64,000 nucleotides of DNA from Stromatinia cepivora (Eukaryota; Ascomycota; Leotiomycetes; Helotiales; Sclerotiniaceae), in the NCBI GenBank assembly GCA_014898415.1, contig RCTD01000009.1, positions 744,001 to 808,000 on the forward strand, written 5' to 3'. This document shows positions 12,043-22,989 of this stretch, piece by piece (position 1 is the stretch's first letter; each line of letters begins with the position of its first letter). Made by a program: the position numbers and the translations under genes. The notes beneath the pieces were generated by a model. It searched no databases. It had not been told where the DNA came from and was given only the letters and a program-made list of their open reading frames with translations.

Positions 12043-12312
12043 CTCTGCTAATATATTTAGTATAACAGATTTCCCTATTTGTCCATTGAATAATTTATAA
12101 TTCTATTCGATTTTACTTTACAAATATATTTAATATAACAAACTCCTTTGCTTATCTATTATACAAATTATTTTTCGCTCTATCAATTGTATTTAATATA
12201 GCAGACTTCCCCGCTCAATTGTATCGACCTTGCTCGTCTACTCTGCCAATATATTTTCTATAACGGGCTTCCCCGTTCAGCTATATCGACCTTGCTTATC
12301 TACTCTGCCGGA
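12043..12312. repeat. Degenerate 62-72-bp tandem repeat in F
   Basis: Four diverged units start near 12043, 12115, 12179 and 12241, with a partial unit at 12303. Each unit has a CTCTGCCAATATATTT-like start and a TATAACGGGCTTCCCCG-like middle. The right-hand units are less RIP-mutated than the left-hand ones. Confidence 0.65.
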
Positions 12313-12391
12313 TCTATCGAGGACTTGATCTTTCATTTCAGAAGACTAACCCTAAACTATACAGTGATACACAGAGCCTAAACTTATAACC

Positions 12392-12554
12392 TATTAACAA
12401 ATTATATTGAGTAAGTGGAAAAGCCTTATTATTCTAAGGTTATCTAGCTAGAAGCTATTATACAGATTGTGTGATTCGGTAGAATCATATACAGGCTAAT
12501 CCCATTATAGTATAGTCCCATGCTTAGATGTACGGTATGATCTAAAATCCAACA
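12392..12554 (+). repeat. Right LTR of F
   Basis: 163-bp partner of 10061-10223. It is followed directly by the CATTA duplication and the rest of the E 3' LTR. Confidence 0.92.
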
Positions 12555-12559
12555 CATTA

Positions 12560-12866
12560 TATAATTATAAACAAATGACGGAGTATCGAGAAACTATAGC
12601 ACTCCTGAAATACAATAAGGTTTTTAACGATCTAGTATATAAAGAGATCCCAAAGAATAGAACAAAAAACGAAAGTCTATATAAAGGAATGAATTTCATT
12701 ACAATATAAAGCTTCGTATTTAAGAATAATCATTAGTTTCATTACTATAGTTACGAGAATTGCAATCAATTACAATATTATTGAATTCCTATTTGAAGTT
12801 TAATCTAAACCACCTCGAAAGATCTCTAGCCACTTCCACGTGACCCTAGAGGCAGCTCCCATAACA
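12560..12866 (+). repeat. 3' LTR of E, right part
   Basis: Completes the 3' LTR of E (307 bp here plus 32 bp at 10029 equals 339 bp, the length of the 5' LTR). It ends CTCCCATAACA and is followed by the TTTTG duplication. Confidence 0.9.
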
Positions 12867-12944
12867 TTTTGTTTTCGTTATTATATCAACAGGATTAGAT
12901 TCTCTATCAATTTATTTGATTTTTATTATCTCCCTTTATTTATA

Positions 12945-13133
12945 TGTGAGAATCACAGCAAAGAATCGGTTAATTTCGAATAACAATAGGTTTGGGTTTA
13001 GAATCAAAACTTTTCATTACTTTCTAATCATATTGAAGAATTCCCCCTTTATCTAGGTGAAAACTCTTCAAACTAGCGTATAATTCGGCCCGCTTTCGGC
13101 TAACCCTCGTTTCGTAATTGAGGTTCGTAACAT
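12945..13133 (-). other. Segment with inverted copy of 2987-3094, abutting the broken end of G
   Basis: 12945-13049 is the reverse complement of 2987-3094 with transitions. 13050-13133 is unusually GC-rich for this island (TTCGGCCCGCTTTCGGC) and is open on the minus strand in the frame of the G RNase H relic, but it no longer resembles the RNase H family. It probably marks another degraded element joined to G. Not identified. Confidence 0.4.
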
Positions 13134-13409
13134 TATATAATTACTGCAAAATCATTAGATCGATTATCAATCTTTTCTTTCGAATTAAATCTAGTTTTGT
13201 AAAACAATTGTAAAGTGATTTCGAATTTGTATATATAATTAATAGTATTTTTTGTTTTGATAATATATCTTTGATAATGCTTTTAAATGCTATACTAATA
13301 TCGAATTCTAAGATTATATTATAAAGTTTCGATATTAGTATATTCTTAATGATTTTTTTGTATTTGATAAATAATCAATGAATTAAATTCGCTTTGTTAT
13401 TTTTGTTCA
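13134..13409 (-). pseudogene. G: RNase H C-terminal part of a Ty1/copia element
   Basis: On the minus strand the relic reads ANLIH, then IAFKSIIKDILSKQK, then IIYTNSKSLYN and KRLIIDLMILQ, the pattern of fungal copia RNase H. The catalytic Asp of the YTDSKSL box is Asn here. The frame joins to the RNase H start at 27650-27720 across the A1 insertion without a break once one GTTCA duplication is counted. The left end at about 13134 is a truncation before the end of the domain. Confidence 0.8.
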
Positions 13410-13691
13410 TGTCACGAATCGTGAACCACAGGAGGCTAACCATATGATACCTCTTATCTCCCATATCAATTTATGAGTTGATCATCTGTACGTATATGTT
13501 ACGATTCATATGATTTAGTATGGTAAAATAGTAATCCTAATAATATTTATATATAATCTTGTAATCTACAAATGAATATTTATATATATATATTTAATCA
13601 TTCCTTACAAATCATAATTCTTCAATTATAGATTTTAAAGAATATAATTGATTCTGTTTATTCAATTCTATTACAGCTTTTATATATTATA
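13410..13691 (+). repeat. 5' LTR of A1
   Basis: 282 bp, TGTCACGAATCGTGAACC to the RIP-altered end ATATTATA. The terminal CACGAATCGTG is a perfect palindrome. Compared with the solo LTR at 56709 it carries many C/T and G/A transitions. Confidence 0.93.
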
Positions 13692-13770
13692 TTATCTACA
13701 ATTCATTTATAAGTGTCCGATTATCTGATGGCCTTCCAAATAATATTTCATTTTAATAATACCTTTTTAA

Positions 13771-15371
13771 ATGAATTTTTACAAATATTATATCCAAAGA
13801 AAGAAGATTTATTCCGATTTAATCGATGAAGATATAAATACCTTTAAAAATGTACTATTACTTTTACAATGCAACGAACTCCTCCTTCTATATACTCCGA
13901 ACCTTCGAAAGTATATTTTAAGGAACCCTTTCCTTCTCCTCAATTATTTCAATAACCCTTCGAAGAAAATATGAATACAAGATTGAATAATATTATTATT
14001 GAAAAAAAGAAAACTAATAAAGAAAAGATTTCAATATATGAAATCAATGTTCCCAATAATTCAATTACTTTTTCCGAATCATTATTACAATTACAAGATC
14101 TCTATACAATAATTATAAATTTGAAAAAGGAGAATCGACAATTGAAAGTTATAATAATAATGAACTTTATAATAATGCAATTTCCTTCTAAATCCCAAAT
14201 AATATTTATATAGATATCCAAATCAATAATAATATCTAGGATTCTTTTTATTCTTTTAATCGAAATTCAAGGATCTTTATTCAAGCAAATCCAAAGATCC
14301 CAAAATCAGAAAAAGAAAACTTTGATCAAACGATCTGATCATTTAGAATTCTTTAAGGATTCTTCTTTCTTTTCAGGAAGTGATGATCTATTTAATAATT
14401 AAGGGTCCCTTTATTCAAAAAACCAATTTAATCAATCAAGATTGTATTTCTATACTAATTATAATTCGCAGCAAGATATATATATATCAAAACTTATAAA
14501 TCTTATTATTAAACTTAATAATAGTATTAAATTTAAAACTAGTTTATGGCAATTATTGATTATAAAACGATTCGAGCTGTATACTATATTATTTAAAAGT
14601 AAAATGCAACACTGTATATATATAATCGATCAAACTGAATTGAAAGTACAAATATATTATTATATTCTTTATATACAAGTACCTTGATTTATAATACTCG
14701 AATTAATTGAACAATTTATAGCGATCTATTGGAACCCAACCAAAATCGATAATGCTTGTTCTCAATATAAAATATAGATCATATTTAATACAATTCGATA
14801 TAACAATTTCCTAGAATAATATAAGAAATTCAGATTATTTGTTATTCAAATAAAAATTACCGATAATAAAATCCTATTTAAAGATCTTAAACGAAAGATT
14901 TCCGATTTTCTTTTGTGAATAATAACAATATTTATTAAGGATTATAAGATTATAAAAAAATTCATAAATATATTCATTAAAATAGATCAAAACAAAGTTT
15001 TATTATAAAAACGAAACCAATATTATATTGATCGAAAAGCCCTTATAGTTATTTGTAAATCAATGGTTATTACAAACCCCTTATAATCTTTTTAAAGCTT
15101 TAATAATTCCAATTTTGGAATCTTTATATTCCCGAAATCATTTCCACCTTAGAATACCCCTTTCGAATATATCGATTTTATTATATCCAATAATTATTCG
15201 AACTTCAAATACTCGTTATCTTTTTCCTTTTCTGGAGTAGTATATATATCGATGTCTTATATTGATAATCTTAATGAGATCGAGATGGTACAAAAAGAAG
15301 CAGAAGAATTCGAAGAATATCGGGATGCCGAAGAAGATTTCAGTCCAGAAGTTATAATTGAAATTATATAG
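13771..15371 (+). pseudogene. Gag of A1
   Basis: Fragments read, in order, an N-terminal part (13771-13974), a coiled-coil-like piece LYTIIINLKKENRQLK (about 14101-14150), a capsid-like part around 14450-14990, and a C-terminal linker ending SPEVIIEII at 15369. Open pieces are separated by TAA and TAG. Corresponding pieces occur in A2 (34888-36477) and A3 (755-2350, minus). The N-terminal third is mutated mainly G-to-A and the C-terminal third mainly C-to-T on the coding strand, the reverse of A2. Confidence 0.78.
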
Positions 15372-15479
15372 AATATTTATTTAAAAAAAGAAAAGCGTTT
15401 AAAATCAAATATTTAGATTCTGTTTCCATTTTAAATATTATATGGGATATAAGATTTCTTGATTTAATCAAGTTTATAA

Positions 15480-15860
15480 AAAGAGAAATATTTACTCTCT
15501 TTTATAATCTTTCGAAAAATGGTTATACTTATCAATCAAAAGCATTTATTAATTCTAAAGCAAATAGATTTATTTTTATTAATACTATACTTTTTACTTG
15601 TTTATTTCCTATATTTAAATCCAGAATTATATTGCTTAAAACTTCAATTGAAATTAAAAAGTATAATAATATATAAGGCTATATCATTATCCATTTCATA
15701 TTCCTTAATTTAATGGTTGATAATTATGAATAATCTTTTATTCCTTTTCTTATTATTGAATTAGGGAGTTATAATATTATTTTAAGTAGACTTTGATTAT
15801 TAAAGATTCGAACGAAGTTTGATTGCTTCAATAGATATCTTAAATAACCTAAAAAGAGAT
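15480..15860 (+). pseudogene. Aspartic protease of A1
   Basis: Reads AFINSKANRFIFINT at about 15540-15585, where active retroviral-type proteases have a D[TS]GA box. The catalytic Asp and the Gly are replaced by Asn and Lys, as G-to-A changes would produce. In A2 the same site is AFIDFKANGFVF-like and keeps the Asp. A hydrophobic second half with ...ELGSYNIIL follows before a stop. The short open frame at 15519-15713 is in another frame and is a shadow. Confidence 0.65.
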
Positions 15861-16439
15861 TCTATATTATTTTCTATTCGAATAATCTCTTCGTTATCCA
15901 ATCATCCTTTTATAAACGGAAAATCGATCAATTAATCCAATAAGATATTGATCGATAAAATGATCAATTTGAAGAATATTGGAATCGAAAAGATTCACAA
16001 TTAAACAGATCAATCGCAGTTAATGATATACAATAAGAACCTTCAAATATGAATATAATACAGATTTTTATTGAAAAGGAAGAGGTCCCGATTCCTTTCA
16101 AATTTAATCCACCTCTTTCTTAACCAATCATATTATCATTATAGATCTACGAATGCCTCCCCTATATATCGCCCGAAGTCCTTGATCTATATATATTCAA
16201 ACCCGATAAATTCCAATTAGAATATAAAAAGATAAACAAACTGAACTTTTTATTATTATTTTAAAAGAACTTAATGATATAATAGATTTCCAATAGAACA
16301 AACGATATATAAAAAAAAGAATACTGATTGCTTTGATCGAATTTAAGAATACAAAAGTTCAAAAAAAACTTGATCGAGTATTAATCGAAATCGATTCAGA
16401 ATCTGAAATACTATTTGAATATCAATAATATCATCGAAC

Positions 16440-17270
16440 CTTTTCCAAATATAAATCAAACATTTTGCCTTTTAATTGATTTTATAATTATAAAATCATA
16501 TTAAAAAATGAAAAAGAATAAGCTTTACATTACAATCTATTTTATAAGATATCTCTGGAACAATTAAAAATCATCAAAGAATATATTATAAATAACTTCA
16601 GCAAAGGTTTCATTGAATCCAGTCAAGCCCCTTATACTGCATCCATCCTATTTATCAAAAAACCTAATAATAATTTGAGATTCTGTATAGACTTCAGATT
16701 ATTGAATTCCTTAATATATAAAAATCAGTATCCCTTCTCTTTAATCGATGAAACGCTTTCTCGGCTTTCCGATATTAAGATCTTTACCAAATTCGATATT
16801 CGTTAAGCTTTTTATTGTATAAAAATGAATTCTGCTTCGGAAGAGTATATTACCTTCCAAATCTGATATGGATTATATAAATACAAGATTATACTATTCG
16901 GATTAACGAATAATCCTGTAATCTATTAGTATTATATAAATGATATTCTATTTGATTATCTAAACATTTTCTGTATAATATACCTCAATGATATTCTAAT
17001 CTATTCCGAAAACAAAGAAAAGTATCAAACTCATATTAAACTAATTCTCAAACAATTAGAAGCTGCTGGCCTACAAACAGATCTTAAGAAATACGAATTC
17101 AATGTTATATATATTAAATACTTGAACTTTATCATTTCTATTAAAGAAATAGAAATGGATCCTGAAAAGATTGAAGTAATTGAGAATTGGACCTTTTCGA
17201 TAATAATGAAAAAAATCCAATTATTCCTTAATTTTTGCAATTTTTATCGATAGTTCATTAAAGATTATAA
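16440..17270 (+). pseudogene. Reverse transcriptase of A1
   Basis: Recognisable blocks are SILFIKKPNNNLRFCIDFRL (about 16645-16705), FDIR near 16795, and IYLNDILIYSENKE (about 16978-17020). The catalytic box reads YLND, as in A2 and E. It continues into the thumb with LNFIISIKEIEMDPEKIEVIE and a DFCNFYR-like block near 17230. Several stops are present. The enzyme copies element RNA into DNA in the ancestor; this copy is dead. Confidence 0.85.
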
Positions 17271-19560
17271 TATAATAACGAAACCTTTTAATGAATTTAT
17301 TAAAGCAAACATTAAATTTATATTCAACAAAGTATACCAAAATATATTCAATATTTTAAAGAAAAAGCTTATCTCCGCTCTGTTTTTACAATATTATAAT
17401 CATCGACTCCCCTGTATACTCGAAATAGACACATTTGATAAGATAATTGCTAATATATTATCATAACAGCATAGCGAAGATTGATTTTCCATAACTTATT
17501 TCTCCAAGATTATAGTTATTACTAAATTAAACTACAAAATTTATAATAAGGAAATACTATTAATTATTCGATCTCTTAATTATTAAAAAACAGAATTCAT
17601 TAGCTTATCATATAAAATCAAGGTTTATACTGATTATAAGGCCCTCGAATATTTCATAATTATTAAAACTCTCAATACCCGACAAACTCGCTGGATAGAA
17701 GTTCTAATCGATTATAACTTTATTATTATATATCGCTTTAGAAAAGATAACCCTTTTGCCAACACTTTAATCTATTGAATTGATGAATTAGACTTTCAGA
17801 ATTATATCAAGAAAAAGAATCGCCTTTAATAGTTTATTAAAAACAATCAAATTGATACTGAAATCATAAAAAAAGCCTTACAAAAGTATTATCCAAATGA
17901 AATAGCGATTATTAATATCGATTTGAATGAAATCGCTCTTCGATTTGATCTAGTTAATTGTATTATCGAAGCAAATAAAACTATAAATAACTTACTAACA
18001 TTCAGAATACAAGTTATCCAAGATCACAAGTATATATTACTCCAAAATGATCTTTTGCTTTATAATGACCATTTGATGATGCCTGATATCGACAACTTTC
18101 GAATTTATCTGATTCGTGAAATTTATAATTCCGTTTTCATTGTTTATTCTAGTATAAGCAAAACCTATTTTTTATTATTTCAATAATACTATTGATCCAG
18201 AATATATAATATTGTAATCAGATATATACACAATTGTTACACCTACAAATATAATTCCGTTTTATATAATTATACCCCCGATTTATTATATCCACTTCCA
18301 ATTCCTAATCGAATATAACAATATATTATTATAGATTATTACAGCTTTAATAAAGATAAATACAGATATGACAACATTTTAGTTATTATTGATCGATTGA
18401 TAAAGCAAACTATCTCTATACCTTATTACAAATCAATCGATATTTAAACTCAAATATAATTATATCTCTACCATATATATCGATATTATAATCCCCCTGA
18501 TATTATAATATCGAATTGCAGCCCCCAATTTATATCACAATTCTAAAAGGAATTCAGCCAAATCCTAAGAACCAATCTCAAACTATCTATTGCTCACTAT
18601 CCCCAAACCAATAATCAAACTGAGATCTATAATCAATATCTTCAATAGTAATTAAGACTGTTTATTAATTACTATCAAAACAATTGATTAGAATTCCTAT
18701 CTATAATGGATTACATGCAATTTACTCTTCTATACAACTCCTTAGAAAGGCTTATATCTTACGAAACTTTATATAGGTATATACTGAAATATATATAAGA
18801 ATAAAAAGAAGATGTTAGTAAACTAACAAACAATATAAATATGTATGATATTTGTATATATATAAAATACAATAAATTAGTTTTCGCATAAACAAAAGAA
18901 GACCTATTATATACCCAAACTAAGATATCGAAATCCATAAATATTCATCAATATAAAATCGATTTCGATATCAGAGATTATATATAACTCAATATGAAGA
19001 ATTACTTTATCTAGAGATTATTTAAAAAGCTGGATTTCTCAATTCAAAGAAGATTCAAAATCATTAATCAATCTGAAAGCTCTTTCAAATTCGAACTTCC
19101 GATTATAATAAAAATTCATCCTGTTTTCTCTTCAAATCGATTATATAAAATATATAACAATCCTTTTCCTGATTAGATACTCAAACCACCTTCATTTATT
19201 AATATAACTAATGATTCAAAATGGAAAATGGAAAAGGTTTTAACAATAAAAAAACACAAAAAACCCTATTATATAGAATCTCGTAGTTTAATAACGATAC
19301 CGATCTTACCTGATATCCTGCTTCCAATTTTAAAACATTATTATACCTCCTATACGATTTTCATCTGGTCAATCCAATATTGCTTGATCCTCCTAATCGA
19401 TTAATTGATTGAATAAAGTTTTATAAAAGCGAAAAGGATAATTATAATTATATAAATAACGATTCATTTATAAAACTAAAGAAAAGAAAAATATTCTTTA
19501 ATATAGCAGATTAGATATTATGATTTTATAATAATATATACACATATGATTGTAAAAGGA
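17271..19560 (+). pseudogene. RNase H, integrase and chromodomain of A1
   Basis: RNase H: around 17620-17650 VYTDYKALEYF matches the TDHKALEYF family box. Integrase: the zinc-binding part includes an 87-codon open piece (17923-18186) with HLMMPDIDNFRIYLIREI and, after a stop, HNCYTYK, where CxxC has become CxxY. The catalytic core follows (about 18330-18720) with remnants of the D,D-35-E region. The C-terminus reads IIKIHPVFSSNRLYK (about 19105) and then a chromodomain with LLYRIS and YPASNF (19268-19330). The chromodomain classifies A as a chromovirus. Confidence 0.8.
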
Positions 19561-19659
19561 TCGAAAATTTATACAAATTAAAGAGAATTTGATTGTATAC
19601 GTACATGGCCCGAGCTTTATATAACAGACAAGCTGCCACCACCAAGATAATACAAAGGC

Positions 19660-19809
19660 TGTCACGAGATACACGTGATCGCGTCCGATCGGGCTAGTAC
19701 GGTACTAAGCTCCGAGCCGATCATATATATAGCTTCGTAGTACACTCTTTTTAGTTCTGTAGCTTTTAATTCTAAGATTGATTTCTAAACGTTTGTTGGG
19801 TTCGTTATA
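19660..19809 (+). repeat. 5' LTR of B1
   Basis: 150 bp beginning TGTCACGAGATACACGTG and ending GGGTTCGTTATA. It is one of the least mutated B LTRs, with many CpG and CpA sites still present. Confidence 0.93.
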
Positions 19810-19857
19810 TTATTAAAAGCTTTTCCAGATAAGAAATGGAATAATATTTGTATATAC

Positions 19858-20023
19858 TGTTGGAAATGAGGCCATCATAGGATTAGAATTGAGGTTACGA
19901 GACCATAATAATGCACAGACCATATTTAGGGATAACCTCAATTCTACTCCTACTAGAATTATAGATCCTTAATTCAACCTATATAATCAACAATACTATT
20001 ACTTCCTACACCAAAAGTTAACA
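19858..20023 (+). repeat. 5' LTR of C1
   Basis: 166 bp, TGTTGGAAATGAGG to AAAAGTTAACA. It pairs with 25181-25346 and, in inverted orientation, with both LTRs of C2. Confidence 0.94.
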
Positions 20024-20038
20024 GATTATAAGATCCGG
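20024..20038 (+). promoter_or_regulatory. Putative primer binding site of C1
   Basis: GATTATAAGATCC directly follows the LTR and is identical at the same place in C2. Apart from two G-to-A changes, its first nine bases resemble the complement of the anticodon arm of initiator methionine tRNA (GGTTATGAG). This would be the half-tRNA priming known from Drosophila copia. The tRNA match is from memory and is tentative. Confidence 0.35.
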
Positions 20039-20479
20039 TTACACAATAGTAACTAAAAAACAAAACAAATCGAAAAAGGATTAGTATAGCTAATAGGGAT
20101 AAAACAAAATGAAAATCAGAGTTTTCACACAATACCACCGAAACAGAATTGAAATACAACAATATAGTTTATAACTCATAACATCACAGACCAAAGCGGA
20201 GAACAATCTACATAATATTAATACAGAATTATAGCAAAAATAAAGAACAAGTTTATACAACTATAAGAAAATATATTACAACACAATCTTACAAATTTTT
20301 TTTTTTTTATTATTTTATTTTTATATTTCTTTATTATTTTGAATTTATTTATTATATACCTTTTTTTTAAGACTGTTTTAAAAATCTGAAAACTATCTTC
20401 GATATTCATCAAATAGTAAAAAACCTTTACAATATCAAAATCAAATAATCTTTCAAAACTCGATCAAAACAATTATAAA

Positions 20480-21240
20480 CAATGGTTCAAATAAACAAAG
20501 ATACAATTGAAAGGAAAAGAATGGTTTTATATAATTGATCAAATATTAGATGAATATATACAGATTACAGAACCCAATACAGTATCTACCTACGAAATCA
20601 ATGATTATATATATTACAATATCAAATTGAAATCGGAATACTTAAAGGATAAAGCGAATATATTATCATATATTTATACAATACTCAATAATAACGATAA
20701 AGCCTTTACCAACGAATATTCAATAATATATACATTTTGAAGATACTTTAAATCAAAATATACCAGAATCAATATAATTATAATCAATATATATATAACA
20801 ATGATCCAGAACTTCAAATTCCAATTCAATACCCATTCCGATATAATCATTATCGAAATCTAGGATAAATTAAAAGAATATAAAAGGAAATTAGAAGCTA
20901 TAAACGAAAGTTATTAATTAGTATATCAAAATACTACCTTATTCTTAATTTTAATACATAATCTTTCAATCGATTATCAAAAAATAATGGATATATTGGA
21001 TATCCAAATCAACTTTAGTATCGATGATAAGATCAAGTATTTGCAAATTAAAGAATTTCATTTTAAGAATAAATCAGAACTAGTATAAATTATAAAAGAA
21101 TTTAGATACATTTTTCGATACTAAGAATTAGATTTTAAGATCCTAAACAATGCTTACAATCTATATCAAAAAGAAAATCATTATATACAAAACTGCTTAT
21201 ATTTAATATAAACCAATAAATTCCTTTACAGTTATTTTCA
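20480..21240 (+). pseudogene. Gag of C1 with degraded zinc knuckle
   Basis: The open piece at 20507-20740 reads WFYIIDQILDEYIQ and continues with KSEYLKDKANILSYIYTILN, typical of copia gag (UBN2-like region). Around 21148-21200 the frame shows YNLYQKENHYIQNC, a CX2CX4HX4C knuckle whose first two Cys read Tyr (TGY to TAY). C2 has the corresponding region at about 44000-44890 on the minus strand. Confidence 0.75.
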
Positions 21241-21499
21241 TCATCAAAAAAGAAAGAAATCATCGAATCCGAAAAAGGTCTATTTCAACAAAAAAGACCA
21301 AATATATCCTGTTAACAATATCTTTAAATCAAACTCTAATATTGAGGATATAATAAAGGAAGATTATAATTTAACAAAAGAAACCATTAATAAAACTTTT
21401 TTTAACAAATAATATACCGATACAAACATTTCTTTATATATATTTAACCAACCTTTATTATTCAAATCAATAGAATTTATTATCAAACAAAAAATAAAG

Positions 21500-22560
21500 A
21501 TTAATAGAGAAATAATATATTATCATCATTAGGATTTAATGGATATAGTATACAAAGATAATTCTAAGATACTACTTTCAAATATATTATATGTATCAGA
21601 ACTAAAAATAAACTTATTATCAAGAAAAAGGATCTGCGAAACAGAATTGCAAAAAGAATTCAACTTTCATTATATATATTTCAAAAAAGACAATAAGAAA
21701 ATCATTCATACTAGAATATAAGATAGAATATACATAATTTCATATATAACCAAAGGATATAAAGATACAGCTTTCTATTCTAATATATACCAAAATAATC
21801 AGGAAAAAGGCTTTTCTTTAGAGATAATTGATGATATTAAAGATATCGATAACAAATTAATATTTAAAGAGAAAAAGAAATACCTATTATAATATCGAAG
21901 ATTCAATCATCTAGATTCAGACAAAATCGAAAATCTATATAAGGTATCCAATATAATCAAACCGATAAAGATCCCAATTGAATTAGATATCTACAAAGTG
22001 TATATATTCATTAAGATGATCAATTGTATTCCGAAGCAATTGAATCTATATAAATCAAAGAGATTCGAATTTATATATTTCGATGTTACAAGATTATTCC
22101 CAAAATCGATTCGAGGGAATCATTATTTTATATTGATTATTAATAATTGTACAAAAGTAAATTAGATTATACTATTTAAATAAAAAGATAATGTAATTCA
22201 AACATTGAAAACTTGGAAAAAGGAAATGGAATTAGCTATTGAAGAAAAGATCATTGTAGTCAGAATTGATAATGTATTGGAATTCCTATAAGCTATTCGT
22301 GAATGATCATTAGGCATACAATCCGAAGTTACAACAATTGCTTCTTTATATCAAAACAAATCTACAGAATGGAATATAAGGATTATAAAAGCAGATATAA
22401 AAGTAATACTAAAAGAAGCTAAATTATTATTAGAATTTTAGAACGAAGTTGTAAAACACGATGTTTATATTAGGAATTGTATTAATATTGGTTCTGATAT
22501 AAATGGAATAGATCAATTCTTTATAAAAGCTTTTACAGATATAATATTAAATATAAAAAT
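21500..22560 (+). pseudogene. Protease and integrase of C1
   Basis: After a protease-like stretch (21539-21721 open, with ILYVSELKINLLSRKRIC, the conserved segment downstream of the copia protease site) comes the integrase. It has RRFNHLDSDKIENLYK, then FEFIYFDVTRLFPKSIRGNH and FILIINNCTK around 22060-22160. Asp positions of the catalytic core are partly kept. Stops interrupt the frame several times. Confidence 0.75.
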
Positions 22561-22989
22561 ATATAAAATCTGGGGGAGCAAATATTACACTTATATCAAT
22601 CCTAAGATTATTTTAAAAGGGCAAAGATATAATAAATTGTAGGATATTTCAAGAATCGATGTATTCCTAAGATATTCAAAAATTACAAACAAATATATCA
22701 AAATGTATTCTCCAAAATTAGATTATATATTTTGATCAAATAGAATAATCATAAATGAATCTCATCGAAAAGAAGATTTAAATTTTAAATTAAGAAATTA
22801 TAAATCAGACCTACAAAGAATAAAGAATATAAAACTAGATTGAAAACCTTATAATAAACCGGCAGCAAATAAGGCACCTTCTCCATTTTCAACATCAAAT
22901 GCGATACCTATATCACTTTCGTTTCAAATATTCTCTTCAACAAATATTATACTGAATTCAATGATTATATTAAGTACCCCCAATTATCG

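Larger units (their letters stand above)
10061..12554 (+). mobile_element. F: non-autonomous copia-derived LTR element
   Basis: LTRs of 163 bp at 10061-10223 and 12392-12554 begin TGTTAAC/TATTAAC and end AAATCCAACA. The TSD is CATTA at 10056-10060 and 12555-12559. The internal region is only 2.17 kb. It holds two tandem repeats and one short piece related to the integrase/RT linker of family C, but no recognisable gag, reverse transcriptase or integrase core. It must have moved with proteins supplied in trans. The orientation is taken from the copia-related fragment. Confidence 0.85.
3956..12866 (+). mobile_element. E: RIP-degraded Ty3/gypsy chromovirus, interrupted by element F
   Basis: The 5' LTR is at 3956-4294. 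The 3' LTR is split into 10029-10060 and 12560-12866 by the insertion of F. The TSD is TTTTG at 3951-3955 and 12867-12871. Without F the element is about 6.4 kb. Domain order along the internal region is gag with a zinc knuckle near 5.17 kb, aspartic protease near 6.01 kb, reverse transcriptase (6.7-7.3 kb), RNase H, integrase (8.1-9.05 kb) and a chromodomain (9.2-9.41 kb), the order of Ty3/gypsy chromoviruses. Stops are frequent in every domain. An A/G-rich tract just before 10029 is the likely polypurine tract. Confidence 0.92.
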
